From NCBI RefSeq assembly GCF_008084145.1, contig NZ_VSDO01000001.1, forward strand, positions 248,001-312,000: a DNA stretch of 64,000 nucleotides, written 5' to 3'. Below, piece after piece: positions 54,606 through 62,800 of this stretch (its first letter is position 1; every line of letters starts with the position of its first letter). Both the position numbers and the translations under genes were made by a program. Source of the DNA: Paenibacillus faecis (GTDB taxonomy: Bacteria; Bacillota; Bacilli; Paenibacillales; Paenibacillaceae). The notes beneath the pieces are model-generated. The model saw only the letters and a program-made list of their open reading frames with translations. It made no database searches and was not told the origin of the DNA.

Positions 54606-56623
54606 ACGCGATAATCCACCCCTTTATAGGGACTGGGGGCGTAGGACAAGGAAGGCGCCAACTCGTGCCCCGGCTTTTCTCCCGTTTCCCCCGGCGGGAT
54701 TAAAGGCTCGGCTTTTAATGACAACAGGCGGTATCCCGCGGCATCCAGCGCGGCTTCGATCTCCGGTTGTCTGGATTCCAGGAAGGCGCCGGCGATGTCC
54801 CGTTCGCTGTAAATTTTGAGCAGCACTTTTTTATCCGCAACTTGCACATCCACCATCAGCTGTCCCAACGCTTTCATCTGCAAGTCGAACCACAGCCGGC
54901 AGTTATCCGCGTCCAGCTCGCCTTTTCTTCCCCGGCGCGATTCGATGTGTACCGCGGCGGTCTGCTCTCCGTCGGGTCCGATAAACGGCAGAAACATCGT
55001 CACCTGGGCGAAGGGAGCCGTGCGGTCCGTCGTCAACAGCAGCTGCTGACCGGTCAACTGCTGAACGACTTGCCGGGCGGCCTCCTGAAGCGGGGCCGGC
55101 AGGTCGTCGGCGGCAGCGACTTGAAGCAGGAGGCTCTTCAAGGTGTCGCGGGCATGGGCCGCCGCGGAATCGGCCGCCTCCTGCGAAGCCGGGCCCGGCA
55201 GCACCGCCGGCCCGGCCGGGTGCGTCGGCGCCGCTTCCTGCGGGCCTGCCCCGGCGGCGCCGGCCGGAACGGCCGCGCCAGCCTGGCCCGGCTGCCCGGG
55301 CGCCGCCTGCGGCACGCCGCCGGGCACAGCGCCCCCTGGCGACGGCGCGTGCGCTCCCGCGCCGCCGCCCGGGGCGGCCTGCGCCGCCGTGCCTCCGGCA
55401 GGCGGCGGCGCGGCGCTGGCCGCGGGCTCGCCGGAGGCGCCCGCGCGCAGCACCTGCTGCTCGTGCTCCGCACCGAGCAGCTTCAGCACGCGCCCCACCC
55501 ACGGCTCCGCGTGGGGGGTGGGGCGCTGCTGCGGCGAAGGCCCTGCGGGCCCTTCGCCGGGCACCGCCGCTGCCGCCGGTTCGCCGGCAGCGGCAGGGGC
55601 GCCCGCCAGCGGCTGTCCGCTGGCGGTGCCGGTCCCGGCTGTCCCCGCAGCGGACGGGGACGCGCTCCCCGCGGCCGTGCCTTCCAGCAGCACGGCCGCT
55701 TTTACATCGGAGAGCACGGTCAGCAGCTTCTGCAGAAGCTGCGGCGAAAGCCCGCTCTCCGGCTTAGCCTGAGCCCCCTGGCCCATAGTGGCGGGGGGCT
55801 CAGGCGTGTCGGCGGCCTGCGCAGCCATGCCGCCGCCGACCGGCCGTAAGGCCCCGTCCGAAGGCGCGGCCTTCCCTTGCGGTGCCACCTCTTGCGAATC
55901 GGTTGGCACAACGGCTCTTCCGGCCCCCTCGTTCGGGGCCGTCCCGGCGGGCATTCCGCCTTTTCCGCTCCATGCCGTCCCTGCGGCATCTCTATTCGCA
56001 GGCAAACCGGCTTCCGCCGAAGCCTCTTGCCTGAGCCATTGCCCGAGCTGCTCCTCCAAAGTGGATAAAAGCGTATGCAGCGGCGGACCGAACACGGCCT
56101 GATGCAGGCCTCTAACCGTTTCGCCCGTGAGAGGAAGGCCTCGGTTCATGGCGATCCCCACCGCATGAACCCACTCCGCCAGCGGAGCTCCGGCCGGCTT
56201 CTGGCTGGCCAGCGCCAGCAATTTCGCCGCGTTTTCCTTGGTCAAAGGAATTCCGTTCGTCTGCATCAATTGCAAAAGATCCCGATTCTCGGGGGTGTCC
56301 TGCATCCCCATCGCTTCGAGCGCACTCGCCAGCGAGGCGGCTGACATCGTGCCTCCAGGTGAAGTTTGAATCGGCTTAAGCATGAGCAGTCCTTCATCGG
56401 ACGGCGGCTGTACCTGCAGTAATGTCGTCTGCCCTTCTTTCAGCGGGGTTTCCAGCGCAGCATGCAGTTTAACCCCTTGTACCTGGATCACCGCCTCCTG
56501 GCCGTCCTCCGATACGCTTAGCACCGTGCCCCGAACGACCTGACCGGCTTTTAGATCCAGGGTTTTCGGTGTGCCGGGCCGACTCTCCCCGATCATTCCG
56601 CGCAGTAAAGGTCCAATATTCAT
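54602..56623 (-). CDS. FliK-like protein with Ala/Pro/Gly-rich centre (YlqG type)
   Basis: 673 residues from the ATG at 56623 (GGGAG site; an earlier in-frame start at 56707 overlaps rnhB and its terminator). N-terminal part (about 20-210) is helical, the centre (about 215-470) is low-complexity Ala/Gly/Pro/Gln with GC-rich coding over about 55140-55720, and the C-terminal domain (about 500-670: LLLTTDRTAPFAQVTMFLPF, CRLWFDLQMKALGQLMVDVQV) resembles a Flg_hook (FliK-C) domain. B. subtilis YlqG occupies the same position. It pairs with the FlhB-like gene; function is uncharacterised. Confidence 0.75.
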   Translation of the reverse strand: MNIGPLLRGMIGESRPGTPKTLDLKAGQVVRGTVLSVSEDGQEAVIQVQGVKLHAALETPLKEGQTTLLQVQPPSDEGLLMLKPIQTSPGGTMSAASLASALEAMGMQDTPENRDLLQLMQTNGIPLTKENAAKLLALASQKPAGAPLAEWVHAVGIAMNRGLPLTGETVRGLHQAVFGPPLHTLLSTLEEQLGQWLRQEASAEAGLPANRDAAGTAWSGKGGMPAGTAPNEGAGRAVVPTDSQEVAPQGKAAPSDGALRPVGGGMAAQAADTPEPPATMGQGAQAKPESGLSPQLLQKLLTVLSDVKAAVLLEGTAAGSASPSAAGTAGTGTASGQPLAGAPAAAGEPAAAAVPGEGPAGPSPQQRPTPHAEPWVGRVLKLLGAEHEQQVLRAGASGEPAASAAPPPAGGTAAQAAPGGGAGAHAPSPGGAVPGGVPQAAPGQPGQAGAAVPAGAAGAGPQEAAPTHPAGPAVLPGPASQEAADSAAAHARDTLKSLLLQVAAADDLPAPLQEAARQVVQQLTGQQLLLTTDRTAPFAQVTMFLPFIGPDGEQTAAVHIESRRGRKGELDADNCRLWFDLQMKALGQLMVDVQVADKKVLLKIYSERDIAGAFLESRQPEIEAALDAAGYRLLSLKAEPLIPPGETGEKPGHELAPSLSYAPSPYKGVDYRV

Positions 56624-56676
56624 ATGATTCCACTCCCGTCCGCCCAAGTTGTATAAAAAATGTCTTGCGATGAAGG

Positions 56677-56699
56677 AAAACCCGCCCTTGCGGGGCGGG
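56677..56699 (-). terminator. Terminator-like hairpin after rnhB
   Basis: Minus-strand stem CCCGCCC/GGGCGGG with the loop CGCAA (read on the minus strand), followed by only TTTTCC. It lies directly after the rnhB stop; the T run is short, so read-through is likely. Confidence 0.55.
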
Positions 56700-56703
56700 C
56701 TTA

Positions 56704-57321
56704 TCAAAATAAGGTTTGTTCTTCCACAAATAAGTTCCGCATAAAGCTTTTGCGATGCATAGGCGTTGGGCCGAGAGCCAGAATCTGCTCCCTGTGAAAC
56801 TTCGTGGCATACCCTTTATGTACCGCAATCCCGTATTCGGGATAAAGCGCATCCCAGGTGCCCTGACATAGACGGTCCCGCGTCACCTTCGCCACGATGG
56901 AAGCCGCCGCGATCGATTGGCTCGTGGCGTCTCCTTTAATCACCGATAACTGTGGGATCGGCGAATCGATTTTCTCGGCATCGATAAGAAGATAATCCGG
57001 AGTTACCGCCAAACGCTCTACCGCCTGCTTCATGGCCAGACGCGTAGCCTGTTTAATATTTATTTGATCTATTGTCTCGGAATCCGCATAGCCGATTCCT
57101 ACCGCGACCGCCTGTTCCATAATAAGATCATACAGCATGTCCCTTTTTTTCGGACTCAACCTCTTGGAATCATTGACATCCTCCAGGACTAAACCTTGCG
57201 GCAAAATGACCGCCGCCGCCACCACATCGCCGAACAGACAGCCTCGTCCGACTTCGTCAATACCGGCGATATTGCGGTATGACTGCCAGTATTCTTTTTC
57301 GTAAATTAAAAGATCGCTCAT
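56704..57321 (-). CDS. rnhB: Ribonuclease HII
   Basis: 205 residues from the ATG at 57321, which has AAGGAGG 4-5 bases upstream; a TTG 21 bases earlier is in frame. Catalytic residues are visible: NIAGIDEVGRGCLFGDV (Asp-Glu), DSKRLSPKKRDML, and KGDATSQSIAAASIVAKVTRDRL. Removes ribonucleotides from RNA-DNA hybrids. Between rbgA and the ylqG-type gene as in B. subtilis. Confidence 0.96.
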   Translation of the reverse strand: MSDLLIYEKEYWQSYRNIAGIDEVGRGCLFGDVVAAAVILPQGLVLEDVNDSKRLSPKKRDMLYDLIMEQAVAVGIGYADSETIDQINIKQATRLAMKQAVERLAVTPDYLLIDAEKIDSPIPQLSVIKGDATSQSIAAASIVAKVTRDRLCQGTWDALYPEYGIAVHKGYATKFHREQILALGPTPMHRKSFMRNLFVEEQTLF

Positions 57322-57453
57322 AGTGCCTCCTTCATGACGCAACCCTTACAAGCTTACTCCTCTGGGTTGTGAAGTTCAAGTTCTTCCGAGTTCCGGCCGA
57401 CTTGTCTGGTTATGCATGGACATGACTGAAGACATTTCAACGCATTACCTTTA

Positions 57454-57461
57454 TTATCGGC
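57454..57461 (-). promoter_or_regulatory. Possible sigma-D -10 element upstream of rnhB
   Basis: GCCGATAA on the minus strand equals the sigma-28 -10 consensus except for the Bacillus final T; 133 bases before the rnhB start. The matching TAAA -35 is poor (TCAA at spacer 14), so this may be chance. Confidence 0.3.
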
Positions 57462-57532
57462 ACGTGCTATCTATTTTGAGAGTAGATGCCTAAAATTTAC
57501 CTTACCTATATTAGACATCAACTCTTTAACAA

Positions 57533-57567
57533 CAAAAAAAGCACGAATCCCAAAGGATTGCGTGCTT
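57533..57567 (-). terminator. Terminator after rbgA
   Basis: Minus-strand stem AAAGCACG(C)AATCC/GGATTCGTGCTTT with one bulge, then a run of T. Separates rbgA from rnhB. Confidence 0.88.
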
Positions 57568-57597
57568 TGTATAAGAATCCCATAACGTTCGTTTACG

Positions 57598-58461
57598 TCA
57601 ATAGGGGGCTTCCAGGCTGTATCTGCCCAGTTTTCCCGCCCGAAGCTCACGAAGAAAGATTCCCGAAGCCTTCTCCAAATCCACCCGGCCGCCGCTGACG
57701 ATACAGCCGCGTTTCCGCCCGATCTCTTCCATGACGGTCACGATTTCGTCGGGGTTCTCGGTATCCTGCGGCTGCTCTTTCAGGTCAAAACGTTCCCTGA
57801 GCGGGTCCCAGTAGTACTTTGCCAAATATTTGACTCCGAAAAAAGCGATGTCCTCGACATTCAAAATTTCCTCACGGATCGCCCCGGTCAAGGCCAGCCG
57901 GTAACCTACATTCTGATCCTCAAACTTGGGCCAGAGAATACCCGGTGTATCCAGGAGTTCCATCTCCGTTCCTACCTTAATCCACTGTTGGGCTTTGGTC
58001 ACCCCGGGACGATCGCCCGTCGCGGCGATGCTCCGTCCCGCCAGGCGGTTGATCAGCGTCGACTTGCCGACATTCGGAATCCCCACGATCAGCGCCCGAA
58101 CGGCACGCGGATTTATTCCTTTGGCCAATTGACGCTCGATTTTGTCCCTGAGCAGTTCCTTCGCCTTTACCGGAATTTCCTTCACGCCCTGCCCGCTCGT
58201 GGCGTCCACTTGAACGGCCGTATGGCCTTCTTCCTTAAAGTAATCGATCCACTGCCGAGTAATCGACGGATCGGCCAAATCCGCCTTATTCAAAACAATG
58301 AGGCGCGGCTTACCTTGTAAAATCTCATCGATCATCGGATTTCTGCTGGATAACGGAAGCCGGGCGTCGATGAGTTCGATCACCACGTCGATCAGCTTCA
58401 GCTTCTCCTGGATCTGGCGGCGGGCCTTGGTCATATGTCCGGGAAACCATTGAATTGTCAT
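57598..58461 (-). CDS. rbgA: Ribosome biogenesis GTPase RbgA (YlqF)
   Basis: 287 residues with circularly permuted GTPase motifs: G4 NKADL (about 60) precedes G1 [14 protein letters not shown] (about 126-139) and G3 DTPG. Helps assemble the 50S subunit, notably the final steps involving L16-class proteins. ATG start. Located between lepB and rnhB as in B. subtilis. Confidence 0.95.
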   Translation of the reverse strand: MTIQWFPGHMTKARRQIQEKLKLIDVVIELIDARLPLSSRNPMIDEILQGKPRLIVLNKADLADPSITRQWIDYFKEEGHTAVQVDATSGQGVKEIPVKAKELLRDKIERQLAKGINPRAVRALIVGIPNVGKSTLINRLAGRSIAATGDRPGVTKAQQWIKVGTEMELLDTPGILWPKFEDQNVGYRLALTGAIREEILNVEDIAFFGVKYLAKYYWDPLRERFDLKEQPQDTENPDEIVTVMEEIGRKRGCIVSGGRVDLEKASGIFLRELRAGKLGRYSLEAPY

Positions 58462-58508
58462 GCTCTTTCACCTCTAGCTCCCGATTAGCCAGGCCAACCG
58501 GATGTCGT

Positions 58509-59135
58509 TTAATGATGCTTGATGAACTGGATATCCTTCAAAGGCCAGAATACGAGATCCGCGCGGCCGATAATGTCGCCGTACGGTACGAACCCGATTC
58601 GCCGGCTATCCGTACTGTTGGAGCGATTATCGCCAAGCACAAAGATGTGTCCCTCCGGCACGACGCCTTCCGGAACGAAGTCATTGGGGAAATTCGCTTC
58701 CGTATTATAGAGTTGATTATTGCTATGTTTTTCATTCAGAATACCTTGAATATAGGGTTCTTCAATCGCCTTACCGTTGACGGTAACCGTATCCCCTTCC
58801 ACTTTCACCGTGTCTCCGGGTACGCCGATCACCCGTTTGATAAAATCACGCCCCTCGGAAGGAACATGGAATACGACGACTTCACCGTGCTTGGGCGCAC
58901 GGATATCGTAAATAATTTTGTTCACGATGATCCTCTCGCCGGTGTGGAAGTTAGGCTGCATCGACGGACCGTCCACAATAAAGGGGGCAAAGAAAAGCCA
59001 GCGAATCAGGAGAACCAGTACGACAGCGATGACAATAGCTTTCAGCCATTCCATCGCCTCGCTTTTTTCCTTTTTGGGCGGATCTTGCGGGGTTTCCGAC
59101 GAGACCGGTTGCTCGGATTGAACTTGATGCTCCAT
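58509..59135 (-). CDS. lepB: Signal peptidase I
   Basis: 208 residues: a membrane helix (about 30-50) and the Ser-Lys catalytic dyad, Ser58 (DGPSMQPNF) and Lys100 (DFIKRVIGVPGD). The N-terminal cytoplasmic tail is charged. Removes signal peptides. In this genome it lies between rplS and rbgA. ATG start. Confidence 0.95.
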   Translation of the reverse strand: MEHQVQSEQPVSSETPQDPPKKEKSEAMEWLKAIVIAVVLVLLIRWLFFAPFIVDGPSMQPNFHTGERIIVNKIIYDIRAPKHGEVVVFHVPSEGRDFIKRVIGVPGDTVKVEGDTVTVNGKAIEEPYIQGILNEKHSNNQLYNTEANFPNDFVPEGVVPEGHIFVLGDNRSNSTDSRRIGFVPYGDIIGRADLVFWPLKDIQFIKHH

Positions 59136-59228
59136 AGTTCCTGACCTCTCTTCGTCAAATATGTAAGGAAAGCCTGTTTATAAGAAGATGCCTCAGCTCC
59201 GCTGAAATCATACCAAAATTTCCTTCAT

Positions 59229-59264
59229 AAAAAAAGTAAAGGGGCTTGATGAATCCAAGCCCCC
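59229..59264 (-). terminator. Terminator after rplS
   Basis: Minus-strand stem GGGGCTTG/CAAGCCCC followed by TTTACTTTTTTT. Separates rplS from lepB. Confidence 0.88.
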
Positions 59265-59278
59265 TGATCGTTAACGAA

Positions 59279-59623
59279 TTAACGACGTACTTCTTTAATT
59301 CTCGCTGCTTTACCGCGAAGTTCACGAAGATAGTACAGCTTCGCACGACGCACTTTACCACGGCGAGCCACTTCGATCTTATCGATTTTCGGGGAATGAA
59401 GCGGGAAAGTTCTTTCCACGCCTACACCGTTCGAAATTTTACGAACTGTAAAAGTTTCGCTGATTCCGCCGCCACGACGCTTAATAACAACACCTTCAAA
59501 CAACTGGATACGTTCACGAGTTCCCTCAATAACCTTTACGAACACTTTTAAAGTGTCACCAGGACGAAAGCTCGGAATATCTTTGCGAAGTTGTTCTTGC
59601 GTAATCGCTTGTACGATATTCAT
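59279..59623 (-). CDS. rplS: 50S ribosomal protein L19
   Basis: 114 residues, with family blocks [47 protein letters not shown] and [23 protein letters not shown] in pieces. Bridges the two subunits. It is preceded by its own promoter and a structured leader. In B. subtilis trmD lies upstream; here a large extracellular enzyme gene does. Confidence 0.97.
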   Translation of the reverse strand: MNIVQAITQEQLRKDIPSFRPGDTLKVFVKVIEGTRERIQLFEGVVIKRRGGGISETFTVRKISNGVGVERTFPLHSPKIDKIEVARRGKVRRAKLYYLRELRGKAARIKEVRR

Positions 59624-59639
59624 CTAGGACTCCCTCCTT

Positions 59640-59706
59640 CCACTCAGGTGTTCATGCCTCTTCCGGAGAACCCCTTGTTCTCCCTCATCATCCGCAGAGG
59701 ACCACC
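59640..59706 (-). promoter_or_regulatory. rplS leader, L19-type ribosomal protein leader
   Basis: On the minus strand the leader can form three nested helices: GGTG/CACC, CCTCT/AGAGG and inner GAGAAC/GTTCTC (in + coordinates ggtg 59647-59650 with cacc 59703-59706; cctct 59657-59661 with agagg 59696-59700; gagaac 59666-59671 with gttctc 59677-59682). This resembles the L19 leader of Firmicutes, thought to mediate autoregulation by L19. Confidence 0.7.
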
Positions 59707-59724
59707 GAATTCACAACAAAAAGA

Positions 59725-59753
59725 ATTTTATCATAATTTTCTATGCATAGCAA
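59725..59753 (-). promoter_or_regulatory. Housekeeping promoter for rplS
   Basis: Minus strand: -35 TTGCTA (59748-59753), 17-base spacer, -10 TAAAAT (59725-59730) with extended TG one base upstream (TGATAAAAT). It shows that rplS is transcribed independently of the upstream gene. Confidence 0.78.
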
Positions 59754-59766
59754 GGAGTTTTATTGT

Positions 59767-59794
59767 GCGCGGGCGAAGGGGGATTCGCCCGCGC
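59767..59794. terminator. Strong GC-rich hairpin after the SLH enzyme gene
   Basis: Stem GCGCGGGCGAA/TTCGCCCGCGC of 11 pairs. The T run is weak on either strand. It lies 58-85 bases after the stop codon and before the rplS promoter. Confidence 0.6.
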
Positions 59795-59851
59795 ATTTGG
59801 TCATTTCCCTAATCCATAACGCTAAACATCGAATTTCTATCTCTTTTTATT

Positions 59852-62800
59852 TTACTTCATCTCCAGCTTGGTCAGCAAATTCAGCACCGCCTGCGCACCC
59901 TCGGCTCGGGTCGCGTAAGCTTTAGGGGAGAACTTTCCGCCCCCTTGCCCTTTCATAAGCTCTAGTACCGCGGCTTCGTCGACCGCTTTGACCGCCCAGG
60001 CGGATATTTGCCCCCTGTCCTTGTATGTCATCGATGGAGATGCGGTTATCGCTTCTTCGGTCATTCGGTAAGCGCGCATCAGCATAACGGCCATTTCTTC
60101 GCGCGTCATCGGATCGTTCGGCGCAAAGCCGCCCGTCGCTTTCCCGTTCATCAGGCCGTAATGATGGGCCGTCGTCACCGCCGACTCATACCAGGCTGCG
60201 CGTTCCCGATCACTAGCAGCCCTCTCGTCCCGAACGTCCAAATTCAATCCCCGAACAAGCATGGCCGCAAACTCCGCCCGCGTAAGCTGCCGGCCCGGAT
60301 GAAACTCCGCTGCGCCGGTCCCGTTTACGATGTGCCGGGCCGCAAGCTGCTTCAGGGCAGGCTCCGCCCAGTGACCTACGAGATCGGTGAACGTCTTGTC
60401 GAACTCCAGAACGGCGTAATGTCCGGCATGCGTGATGTCCGCTACGAGTTTCCCTCCCGTCCGTTGGCCGGGAATATAGATGAGCGAGCCGCCGTCGGTC
60501 AACCGGTATATTCCGGCCAGATTGCCGTCGATATGGCTATCCGGATCCAGCGAGATCGAGATCGTGACGGGCGCCGGGAATGGTTCCGGCCCGCTCGTTG
60601 TTCCGTCTTTCGTAATAACGGCGATGCCCAAATCAATGATTGCGCCGCCGCGCCGTACCGTACCGGTATCCGCCACCTTCGCCCACAGCGGGTCCAACTC
60701 GGATGCCGCCAACTCCCGCAGCTTGATCGAGATGAACGCCTCCCGGGACGGACCTTCCAAGGTCTGTTTTCCCACGGCCTGAAGCAGTTTGGACGGGATC
60801 GTCAATGCGACACCGGCTCTTCTCAGCTCAAGCGATTTGGAGCCGAGCAGTTCCCCCGCATTGCGCGGAAGAATCGCTTCCTGGTCACCCGCCTCCAGGA
60901 GAATGGTTACCTTCGCATCGCCGCCTTGTAGCGTTTGCCCGTCGACTACTTTTCGGCCGGGAGCCGCCGGCCAGTGATCGGCCGTCGATCCGGAGGCAGC
61001 GTCCGAGCCCGTGCCACCGGTGCCGGAGCTGGAGTTGCCGCCGGAGCCGGAGTTGCCGCCACCCGCCGGAACCGGAGCTAGAATAACCGTTCCGCCATCC
61101 GCCATGGCCGGAAGCGTCACCGTGACTTTTTGCTCCGCACTCACCCGGTACTCGGATCCGCCGTACAGATCCTTCACTTTGCCGCCCGCCATAAACGGAA
61201 CCGGCAAGGTGACTTGCTTGGCTTCCTCCTTCACGTGAATGGCCGTCACGAGTTGCTCCCCGCCGTATTGCTTGGCAAACGCCAGGTAGCCTTCCTCATT
61301 GGAGGCGGCGATCGGGGTACGCGCTCCCTTGGAGAACACTTTCGAATGCTCGCCCCGGATGTTCAAGAGCTTTTGATAGTGCGTGAGCAGCTTATTCTCC
61401 GCTTCAAGCCGTTCCCACGGCATGTCGCTCCGGTTTTCGCCGAGTTCCCCTTTGCTGATATCCCCTGCGTTTTTGCCGGAACGTCCGAGTTCTTCACCGT
61501 AATAAATGACCGGCTGGCCCTTTGCCGTGATTTGCATCGCTGCGGCGGCCATCAGTTTGCCTTTATCCCCGTTGACATAATGGGTCAAAAAACCGTCCTC
61601 GTCATGACTGCTGAGGAATTGCCCCATCATCCTCGTATTGTCCAGCCGGGCTTCGCGCTCGGCGAGGTAGGCCTCGACCGATTCAACGTCGCCATTCGCC
61701 AGTTTTCTCGCCTCGTGCTTAAAGCCAAAATCGAGCAAACTGTCCATTTGACCGCTCTGCAGCTGCCCCCCGTCGCTTTGGACGGTAGCGCCGTAATATT
61801 CGCCGAGCAGTTTAAAATCGGGGTCGATCGCCGTGAGCGCATTTTTAAATGCCTTCCAAGTCGTATCATCGACGTGTTTGACCGTGTCCACCCGGAAATA
61901 GTCGAACGTATCCCCCCGGTCCGTTCTCGCCCGCTCAAGCCAACCCGCCTGCCATTCGATCACTTGCTGCCGGACCTCCGGATCTTCGGTTAACAAATCA
62001 GGCAGCCCGGCGAGTTCGCCTTTCACCGGGTCCGTATCCGCCGAGACGCCGTCCGTCCGCAGCATGCCGGCAAACCGCTCCTTATCCTGCTGGGTGACGC
62101 CCGGAGCGTCATCCCCCGGTTTTAGTCCATATCCGGTATGATTGAGAACCACATCGACCATGATTTTTATGCCGCGGTCATGCGCTTTGTCGATCAGCTC
62201 TTTCAACGTTTCCAAGTCGCCCAAGTGCTCGTCGATCCGGGTAAAATCTTTAGCCCAATAGCCATGGTAGCCATACTGTTTGCCGTTAAATCCAGCTCCC
62301 ACATTATAATCGATGTTATCGACAATGGGCGTAATCCAGAGCGTGTTGACGCCTAAGGTTTCCAAGTAATCCAACTTGTCGATCAAGCCCCTGAAATCTC
62401 CGCCGTGATAGGCTTCCAGGTGATTTTTGTCCACTTCCGCATTGTTGGCGGGGTCACCATCCATAAACCGGTCTGTCAGAATAAAATAAATCCGCGCCTC
62501 ATCCCAGTCAAAATCGGCCTTCCCCGCCTGCGCCCGCGTGCTAACGGTCACCTTGGCCGTACCCGAGTGGCGGTTGCCGTACTGGTCGACCAGCGTGACC
62601 GGTATGCTCTTGTTCCCCGGCGTCACCGTATCCTTCACGGCGATGCTTTGCTCAAGAAGCTGCGGATCAAGCTTCACCTTGGCCGGTCCGCCCAGCTCCG
62701 AAAGGTCGATATGCGCCTCCTTGAACGTCACCGATTCGGATTCGGACGTCATCGCCTTGATGCTCAACACCGCGTTTTCATCCGCCGCGATAGTCCCCGG

